From Saccoglossus kowalevskii (lineage: Eukaryota; Hemichordata; Enteropneusta; Harrimaniidae), in NCBI RefSeq assembly GCF_000003605.2, contig NW_003109589.1:23158-52921 (forward strand): a stretch of 29,764 bases of DNA, given 5' to 3'. The notes beneath the pieces were generated by a model, which was not told where the DNA came from, did not search any database, and saw only the letters and a program-made list of their open reading frames with translations. Numbering within the stretch: position 1 is the stretch's first letter; the number at the start of each line of letters is the position of its first letter. Positions 22,219 through 29,764 of the stretch are shown here, in pieces. The translations under genes and the position numbers were made by a program.

Positions 22219-23634
22219 TGAATGCTAGTGAAAACATTGATCCTATAAGTAGGACTTAAAACATAAATAGCAACTTCTGTATATCAAGAACTCAAGTCAG
22301 AAAAACAGAACACGAAGTACGAACACAGTTGACAGCTGCAGGTCACGTGCAACAACAGACACGAGTATCAATGCTGCTCTCCAAATGGGTCCCTTCTTTT
22401 GTATTGACCCCCTAAGGATTGCTAATCCCCCTTTCTAACTCTTCCCCAAAAATAATATATCGACCCTTTTAAAATGTATTGATCCACAAATTAATGAATA
22501 TTCATGAGCACAGAAACTGCTACGTCATGAATAAATTAGCATAATTTAAAAAAAATTGCATAAAGTGTAGGTACTCCTTCTGGAGTCCTGCCGAATGATT
22601 TCACATGTCGTAAACGTGGGTTTTTACAGCCGAGTGGAATGACTCTAATTGAACTAACCAATCGACCATATTTTTTCAATTCGCCTTCATATAGTCCGGT
22701 ATGAAGGGTGGTACGCCAGATAAAATTACTTTGTTGCCGGTTTAACCAATGGCTCAATCTCAATATGCATGTCGGCAACCGTGCAGCCATGCATGCACGC
22801 TTTTTCAACAGATGCTAGCAAGTCTAAAAAGCACAAAACCATTCAATTTGCTCGGGACGCAGCAACAATATTTTGAGCATCAACAATTTCGGCAATACTT
22901 GAAACATATTGTTCTATGGCAACCCCATAGATTGACTGACACCTAATGCCGTGTTTACTAGTCAAGCCCTGAAAAGGGCTGCCACGTTGACTCGCCGTGA
23001 TGGCAGCCATCTTGGTTTGGCTGCCGTCGTGACTCAGTGTCAACCAAAAAGTAAAACCAACCGAAAAATGACAGATTTATGTCAAAAAGAATAATAATGT
23101 TAACACAAGTGATCACGATACCTTTACGGATCCTATTGAAACAAAGAGGAAACTCAATGAAGATTCTTCAGGCAGAAAAAACGTGAATTTGTAGGAGCTC
23201 AGTCGAACAGCGTGTCTATACTAATTTACATACATACATACATACATAAAAATCTCATACAGATAATAGTGTTCTGAAAACTACAGGTAGCAACACCATG
23301 TAAACATTCACGACAAGAAATACACTAGCTGGATAGTGAATAACATGGATGTCCTCCTAAGCCTTACCCTTGTGAAACTATGAAAGTACAATTTAAACCA
23401 CCTACATCAGATACATTGACAAGTCTGTCCACTTAATGGTAAGGTCAGCAATTATTTTGAATCCCCCACCTATGTTGAAACACATTTCTAAACTACATAC
23501 AATGAGCCACAACATATAATATTTTTGCATCTCCACATGCATTTACCAATTTTTTCCGTAAATTCGCCCATCCGAAAAATTTCTTAATCTGGATAATGAA
23601 CTACTGTATATGTCTATAAAATAAGCGAACTTAC
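22219..23634. other. Intergenic, no gene seen
   Basis: Short imperfect inverted repeats occur, for example AGCCCTGAAAAGGGCT near 22965-22980 and a GGTACTCC/GGAGTCC pair near 22570. A TACA microsatellite is listed separately. No coding similarity found. Confidence 0.4.
23227..23248. repeat. (TACA)n microsatellite
   Basis: Five and a half perfect copies of TACA. Confidence 0.9.
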
Positions 23635-24060
23635 TTGATTATGTGTTCCCAATCATGTAATATACATCCTCCACTTTGGAAAACATATCTGTCTTTTTTA
23701 TCCTCATTACAACACTTGTAGAGAAAAAATAACCAAAACCTATTTGTGTTTGTTGTATTAACAGTTGACTTTCTTAGAAACGATTCAAGCAAATCTTATA
23801 GAGCCGCAAAGTAAGTGTCGCAATCGTTCGTAAGTGTCGCAAACATCATCGACTGAAACTATTGTAACAATTCGTACCCAGGAAAGTGGTTGAAATCACG
23901 TTGTTTTGGCTTTATGAAATATTTGGTAGCAGCTTGCGAATCCATAACTTGGGCCAGCAATTTTGCAATGTCATGTCGGGATGTCATACCGAAGGCTGGC
24001 AACCTTTTTGCCATCTTTCATCGCAGCTATTGCATTTCTCTCTTGAAAAGTAGTCTTCAT
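23635..24060 (-). pseudogene. Broken coding exon, unrecognised family
   Basis: From 24060 the minus strand reads MKTTFQERNAIAAMKDGKKV, shifts frame near 24000 into SRHDIAKLLAQVMDSQAATK, then continues in one frame through a TAG (23859-23861) and a TAA to FWLFFLYKCCNE and GCILHDWEHI. It stops at a good donor, CAA/GTAAGT (donor at 23629-23634). About 140 codons with two stops and one frameshift look like a real exon that has decayed. The pattern of an ESFLR segment, FWLFFL and a DW pair recalls uncharacterised animal proteins carried by transposons, but I cannot name it. Confidence 0.45.
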
Positions 24061-24408
24061 ATTTCAAACCCACTGTGATATCCATATAGTGAGACATTCA
24101 TGCAGCCGGAGCTTGCTGAATGGTAACTTTCACCATGATTGATGGGCATCTAAATCTGGTAAGAAAGCAATGTTGAATTGACCTTTATGATGAAACACTA
24201 GTAGTGATGTCATTCTTAGCCATTCAGTAAAACGGATGCTTAAAATTCAAATATGATTGCCAGACGGTAAACAAAAGCATCATGTGCCATTGTAGCAGAA
24301 TCGTTTTTGACCCCATTTTCTTGTCTCTTTATTCTGATTAGACGTGATTTAAAAGTGAAAAACTGACAGCATATTTAATCCACGGATTTCGATGTCTAAG
24401 TCCAAATT

Positions 24409-24552
24409 ATGTGGAACGACATCGACAACGAAGCTGTAGGGATTTTGTTCGATCACGACAGTGACGCCGACATTGAGGGTTTTGACATTTACAAAGATGG
24501 CAATGAACGTACAAATAGAGATTTGAGAATTTTTTTTTTCAAGCAACTATGA
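24409..24552 (+). CDS. Short acidic open frame, unrecognised
   Basis: ATG to stop, 47 residues, with an acidic first half (MWNDIDNEAVGILFDHDSDA and on). Acidic starts like this are common in DNA transposase and zinc-finger proteins, so it could be an orphan N-terminal exon. Downstream at about 24602-24658 the same strand has another short coding-like string (VEPVFVNTGNNFTQFNP). No splice sites are convincing. Confidence 0.2.
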   Translation: MWNDIDNEAVGILFDHDSDADIEGFDIYKDGNERTNRDLRIFFFKQL

Positions 24553-24748
24553 ACATTCGTAATTTTATTGTATAAATTATTATTGATCTTGTATGGCTGT
24601 TGAACCGGTATTTGTTAACACTGGAAATAATTTCACGCAGTTTAACCCCGAAATTTGAGTTTGAGTTCACGCGCGCTTGTCGGCGATGAAATCTTAAATC
24701 AAATGATTTCTCACTGTCGAATTTTTTTATTTCTGGTTTATTTGACAC
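24539..24748 (-). CDS. Short basic open frame, unrecognised
   Basis: ATG to stop, 69 residues, beginning MSNKPEIKKFDSEKSFDLRF with many Lys and Arg residues in the first 45. It overlaps the acidic plus-strand frame only at the edges. No family recognised; low confidence that it is expressed. Confidence 0.2.
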   Translation of the reverse strand: MSNKPEIKKFDSEKSFDLRFHRRQARVNSNSNFGVKLREIISSVNKYRFNSHTRSIIIYTIKLRMFIVA

Positions 24749-25769
24749 ATTATAAGCAATACATTTTTTGTTAAACTTCTAATGTTGCATATTGTTCATT
24801 TATTTCCGTTGCATGGTTGTGCTCGACGTTCTATCCCCTGTCACACTTCGATCTGCGTTATGTAAATTTTCGCGAATTTTCGTATTTTTTGCAGGAGATG
24901 TCCAGGCATACGCCCACCCCTATTTGTTGGCAATTGGCAATTTTCCATGTTCAGGACCCTGGGCGCTTACCCAGATAAATACGGTGATAACTGTAGTTAC
25001 ACGAAAACTGATAAAATGATCTGGGTAAAGTATTCACCAAATTTCATTTAGGGCAAGTATGCATACAATATTGTTTTGACTATTCAAGTCTATATACCAT
25101 AAGAATATATGAAAGATTTAAAGTTGTATTTTCAATCAATATTTCCAAAAATACATGAGCTAGATATGCCGAAAATGAACCTGTCCAAGATACTATAATT
25201 GGGCACACCATGTTGAGTTGAAAATTGGATAAAGTCGTTTTGAGTTATTGCACCCACAAAATTGTTAATGACAGGGTCGGTAACAATTTTTTTCACTATA
25301 ATACATTTCCAAGATCAAGGTAATAAAATACAGAGGAGACCATCAACGGAACTTTTGTTTAATATATGAAAACAATCCAGATGATGGTTTTTAGAAAAAA
25401 AAAACGTTAACTGAAACTGTAAAACACAACCAATAACTAACGATGTAGCAAAACAGCATTTTTTTTCAACCAGGCAATAGTTCCTACATTATATTAGTGT
25501 CACTGTCGTCATTTATGATAGAGTAGTAGGATAGAAGATAGTATAACATCAGTGTAACACATCAAACGTCCTGTGAAAATTTCAATCAGGAATAGCAGAA
25601 GACTGACTTACTGAAAAAAAAAAATGTCTGAAAGTTGCAAGTGAAATTCGAGGTTAATTAATCAAAGGCTGCCATACATAAGTTATGTTTCTTACCACTG
25701 TGGTATCGGTCCTCTAAAATACTGAATAGAAATTGAATGCAAATAATGAATAGAAATTGTACTGAAAGA
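24749..25769. other. Intergenic, no gene seen
   Basis: One acceptor-like TATTTTTTGCAG lies near 24893, followed by a short open block, but no protein similarity is visible. The rest is AT-rich. Confidence 0.35.
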
Positions 25770-25930
25770 TATTGCTTCATTAGCCACAGCTCCTGTTTAA
25801 GTGTCAGACCTGCATATACTGTACACATTCTGGATTTGAAAAGAATGTTTTCCGGATACCATTCTGCCATGATGCTCACAGCTTTAAAATTGTGCTGCCC
25901 TCCAATCATACTATACTTGTGACCATTGAC
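25770..25930 (-). pseudogene. Exon-like block with GGQH motif (ParB-like appearance)
   Basis: The minus-strand reading is HKYSMIGGQHNFKAVSIMAE, then FKSRMCTVYAGLTLKQEL with a decline into low-quality sequence near 25770. A hydrophobic-GGxH-xx-A pattern followed by CxVYxGL occurs in ParB-like domains of uncharacterised invertebrate proteins. That assignment is from memory of the pattern, not a search. An in-frame stop lies just upstream and no clear acceptor is present, so it may be a truncated relic or one exon of a larger gene. The broken exon at 23635-24060 is on the same strand downstream and might belong with it. Confidence 0.35.
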
Positions 25931-26119
25931 TTAACATATAGAATATTTTCAGATGATTTAATTCCGAGGAGTAACTATATCCAACAATTCTCTGTATAGT
26001 TAGGTACACTTTGTATCCTTAACCAGATTATGTTGATAAATAGTATGCTATTCATTCTTTATACAGCACCAACACAAGTTTACACAAGTTGATGTTGTGT
26101 ATGTATTGGGCACTGTATT

Positions 26120-27858
26120 GAGTACTGTAAAGATTTACCAAATAAACAGTACACTATCGGGGACAGCATACACTGACAGCATAGTGCGCTGTTTCCCAAT
26201 AAACCTATCAGGTTGTAGCATAGGTTTACTATATAAACTGTACACTATCAGCTGATAGCCTAAATGTATTGGGAAATCTTATGATGACAGTATACATTCT
26301 TCCCAATAAACCTATGCTATCAGATGAGAGCATAGGTTTTCTGAGTAAACTGAAGAATGCCAGGTGACAGCATAGGTTCACTGAATAAACTGTACACTAT
26401 CAATGCACAGAATAGTTTCACCAAGTAAACTGTACACTAAAACATGATAGCAAAATTTTATTGAAAAATTCTACACTATCAAGTAATTGCATAAGATTAT
26501 AGAAAAAATTCTACACTGTCAGGTGAGAGCATAGATTTACCAAGTAAACATCATACATAGGTAAACTATGGACTATCAGTGCACATATTATATTTAGCAA
26601 GTTGACTGTACACTAACATGATAGCAAAGGTTTATTGAGAAAATGTACACTATCAAGCGACACCATAGTTTAATTATGAAAATCTTACACTATAAGGTGG
26701 AATCATAGGTCTATTGGGAGAACTGTACACTGTCAGGTGACAGCATAGGTTCACTAAATAAACTTTACACTATTTGACGACACCATATGTTTACTATATA
26801 AACTGTACACTATCTGGTGACAGCATAGTTTTGCCAAATAATCAGTACACTAATACATGATAGTGTAGAATTTTTCAATGAGCCTATGCTATCAATTGAC
26901 AGCTTAGGTTTATTTGCAAATAGTAGACTATCAGATGAGAGCATATTTTTACTGAATAAGCTGTAGAATATAAGTGCACAGAATAAACTTTACACTAAAA
27001 CATTAGAGCATAGGTTTAGTGAGAAAATGTACACTATCAGGTGACCTTGAGGGTTTATTGATAAAACTGTACACAATCAGGTGCGAGCATAGATTTACCA
27101 AGTAATCAGACGACTATCAGTTTACATCACTGAGCAATATGTACATATTATATGTAGGCAATATGTAGGCGTGTCCATAGATTTACATTGTAAACTGTAA
27201 ACTACCCGAAGCTAGCTTATGTTTAACAATTTAAATGTACACTATCAGGTAACAGCATTTGTTAGCGAGTAAAATGTATGCTATCATATGACAGTATGGG
27301 TTTTTTGATGAACTGTACACTTTCTTGTGACAGTATTGATTAATTATGTTATAATTATCAGGGGACTGCGGAGATTTTCTGAGAAAATTGTACACTATCA
27401 GGTAACAGCAATGGTTTACTGAGAAAGCTGCACACTAACACGAGTGAGCTTAAGTTCATTGAGGAACTGTACACTATCAGGTGACAGCATAGGTTTACTA
27501 AGTAAACTATACACCATCAAATGTCAGGAGATGTTTAACCTATTAAATTGTACACTTTCTGATGTGAGCATCATAGTATAGGTTTGCAGAGTAAATGTTA
27601 AACTGTCAAGTAACGACATAGGTTTACTGAGAAAACTGTTCACTATCAGGTGGCAGCATAGGCTTATTCATGAAATGTACACTATTAGGTGTGAGCATAA
27701 TTTAATTGAGAAACTGTACACTATCAAGGACTTCATAGTTTTTCTGAGTAAATTGTACACTATCAGATGACATCACAGGTTCATTCAAATAAACAATATG
27801 TGACAGGATGAACTACAGAGTAAACTGGTGACAACATGGGTTTACTAAGTAACACTGC
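26120..27858. repeat. Diverged 40-bp satellite array, about 43 units
   Basis: The recurring core is TGTACACTATCAGGTGACAG, followed by a second half of the form CATAGGTTTACTGAGTAAAC, giving a period of 40 bases. Units differ by substitutions and small indels. The second half contains the palindrome TTTACT-N-AGTAAA, so each unit can form a 6-bp stem. At a few places (26308-26339, 26877-26913) the sequence CCTATGCTATCA appears just before its own reverse complement, so inverted half-units are mixed in. No open frame crosses the array. Confidence 0.9.
26308..26339. repeat. Perfect inverted repeat inside the satellite
   Basis: Arms AAACCTATGCT and AGCATAGGTTT flank a 10-base loop. It looks like an inverted half-unit joined to a direct one. 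Confidence 0.85.
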
Positions 27859-29287
27859 ATGAAATCGCGATTTTCATACCTGTTATACAATGGTCACATA
27901 GCAGGAATGAAGCATAAACACGCGTAAGTCTCACGAAAACGTCGGATTATGAGATGTGGTAACCGTCTCGTAACCGTCATCAGAATCACTCCGTTTGTTT
28001 GTCATCCATTCAGTTTAACGGAAATTGACAGTTTCCATGTATGGCATGAATGTGTAGGTACCGTGACATTGAACGATTTCGTTATAATTATTAAACGTGA
28101 TTGAAACTACACCATATATATATTCTGAATGCAATTGTGGAATAGAGAAAATAAAAATAATCCAGAATGATATATAGTACCTTCATACAGTTTGTATTTG
28201 AATTGTCCGTTAAGTACAATTACTCAAGCGTCATTTCGCTGGTTCCCGGCGGTATTTGTGAATGGCATGTAATCATCATAATGTTCCTCTGGGCCGGGAT
28301 TCCGTTCCAAAGTCGCGTGGCTAAGTGACGTAATTTGAAAGCACTCTGATATTCGTTTTCCGTAAACAAGTCCTCATTACGCCATGCCTAAACATTCTGC
28401 CTCGGTAGACATATATTTGAGATTGTTTCTGGTATTTTTCTCTGTATAAATTTAGAACATAAGAAACAGTCCAACGTAAAAGGAAACCGCTGAACGGTAG
28501 CGAGCGTAAGCGCTGACGTCAGATAAGCAAGGGAAATAGAACAAGCAACGAGAAAGTGATGGACTAATCAGAATGGCGGAAGCCTTACGAGTTAGCGCCA
28601 CTTATGGCTTGGTGCGCCATGACACATGAGGCTCGAACCAGCCAAAACCGTCATGAGCCCACCGTTAATGACGAATACCGTCGAGGCTTGAAGATTGTAT
28701 GTACACCAAAATACCCTGAAGTGCTTAGCTCCAATAATACACGCTTTTTGTACATCTTTAACATCAATTTTGTGACATTTCAAAAGTTTTAAAAAAAATC
28801 TAGTTAGACTATGATAGACAAATTTCTTCATAATTTACGTTTTGGAGTGGCTGCACTTGATCTAAGTGAGATTTGTTCTGTCTGAAGTAATTTAACTAAC
28901 AAACATGCTGTTGATTAACCCATATTAAAGACACACAATGAATGTTTGTAAAAGCAATCACTTTAAAAACAAAAGAGTGGAAGTGTTTGATGATTTTGTA
29001 ACAATTTTTCAATCAAATAACTTTTGAATAAACATTGCGGATGTTGATGTTGAATGAGCTGTAGTTGGTAGCAGGACGATTCGTCCTGGTTGCATACGAC
29101 CGTGATAAAAAAGGTTGATCGTTATGTCTAAAGAATAAATTATATTCTGAATCCATATCTAGTGTTATTATATTAAATGCACATGTATGTGTGACTGATT
29201 GAGCTTGCATGCTCGACTTGATACAGTTTTGCCCGTGTGAAGAGACATTATGAAACTGTCAATAATAAAACAAAAAGTGTATTTGTT
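27859..29287. other. Intergenic with one promoter-like patch
   Basis: No protein similarity seen apart from the short frame beginning ATGGCGG at 28574. The stretch 27930-28060 and the patch near 28500 have more CpG than their surroundings. Confidence 0.35.
28490..28600 (+). promoter_or_regulatory. Promoter-like patch: CRE, GATA and YY1-like sites
   Basis: A perfect TGACGTCA lies at 28514-28521, followed by AGATAAG, and about 50 bases later by CAGAATGGCGGAAG, which resembles the YY1 site that often covers animal transcription starts. The ATG inside it opens only 18 codons (MAEALRVSATYGLVRHDT). It may be the 5' end of a gene whose exons lie elsewhere; inference only. Confidence 0.3.
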
Positions 29288-29530
29288 ACTTCACTGTAGG
29301 GATGGTACCAACATACTAGCATATGTTATTTAGTTGTCTGTAAATGCTATACTTCACTCTAGGGATGGTACCAAAATAGTAGCACATATAATTTAGTTGT
29401 CGGGGACTGTTATATTTCACTATAGGGATGGTACCAAAATAGTATATACCATATATAATTTAGTTGTCAGGGACATCTATACTTCACTATAAGGACGGTA
29501 CCAAAAATAATAGCACATGTAACCTAGTTA
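29288..29530. repeat. 63-bp tandem repeat, four copies
   Basis: Units start at about 29288, 29351, 29414 and 29481, each with ACTTCACTATAGGGATGGTACC or a close variant followed by AAAATAGTAGCACAT and TTTAGTTGTC. Periods are 63, 63 and 67 bases; the last unit is the most diverged. Confidence 0.9.
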
Positions 29531-29710
29531 TCTGGTCCAAAAAAAATAAAAAGGTGTATTCCAGGAGTTGCACTATTAAACAAAGGAGTTTACATAGATC
29601 ATAATGAAATCTTGTTCAAACAAACAAATCATAGAAATAGGAAATTATCAATATCAAATGCGATAAAACCACCAAGGAAATACGAACAAGAAATTAGATC
29701 CAGTCTTTAA
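29528..29710 (+). other. Coding-like fragment at the window edge, unrecognised
   Basis: Open for about 60 codons without an early ATG. It reads GVALLNKGVYIDHNEILFK and a basic tail ending in a stop at 29708-29710. It could be the last exon of a gene or a relic; no family recognised. Confidence 0.15.
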
Positions 29711-29764
29711 TTATGTAAATTAAAAACAATATCTGAAATAATCAGCACATCGTGTCCATGTCTG

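Noticed and set aside
26120-27858. CRISPR-like array
   Set aside because: The repeats are contiguous and diverged with no unique spacers between them, and the context is animal DNA.
28604-28650. B-box-like GGTTCGAGCC on the minus strand as a tRNA
   Set aside because: No A box, no T-run and no cloverleaf pairing around it.

Overview
The window looks like AT-rich nuclear DNA of an invertebrate animal. The evidence is an animal-type Golgi carbohydrate sulfotransferase, several exon-like blocks with GT/AG borders, L1/Tx1-like LINE debris, tRNA-like pol III units and large diverged minisatellites. There are no operons, Shine-Dalgarno sites or bacterial gene packing. A mollusc or other lophotrochozoan is my best guess from the mix of families, but this is inference.

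Layout. Positions 298-745 hold a tandem repeat whose units each contain a hairpin. It abuts the broken end of a Mutator-like transposase relic (736-1261, minus). The one gene that looks intact is an intronless 401-residue carbohydrate sulfotransferase (2686-3891, minus). A frameshifted relic resembling a death domain lies at 4420-4796, followed by a strongly C-over-G skewed stretch (5581-6000). A plus-strand LINE relic with ORF1 zinc knuckle and APE endonuclease occupies 7130-8995. Unrecognised exon-like blocks lie at 9811-10946.

The main result is a near full-length Mutator-like transposase pseudogene at 11311-14138 (minus). It has five exons with compatible splice phases, a DGSW motif, a DGD motif and a C-terminal zinc knuckle, and is broken by many stops and frameshifts. 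The stretch 14139-18904 is mostly non-coding, with a 21-bp minisatellite and a perfect 24-bp palindrome. Two minus-strand LINE fragments sit head to tail at 18905-21930. Two tRNA-like units with pol III boxes and T-runs follow at 21997-22218.

From 22219 to 26100 only relics are visible: an unrecognised broken exon at 23635-24060 and a GGQH-motif exon at 25770-25930. A diverged 40-bp satellite fills 26120-27858, a CRE/YY1-rich promoter-like patch lies near 28490-28600, and a 63-bp repeat with four copies ends the window.

The genes do not form a pathway. The window is a graveyard of mobile elements around one apparently functional Golgi enzyme gene.
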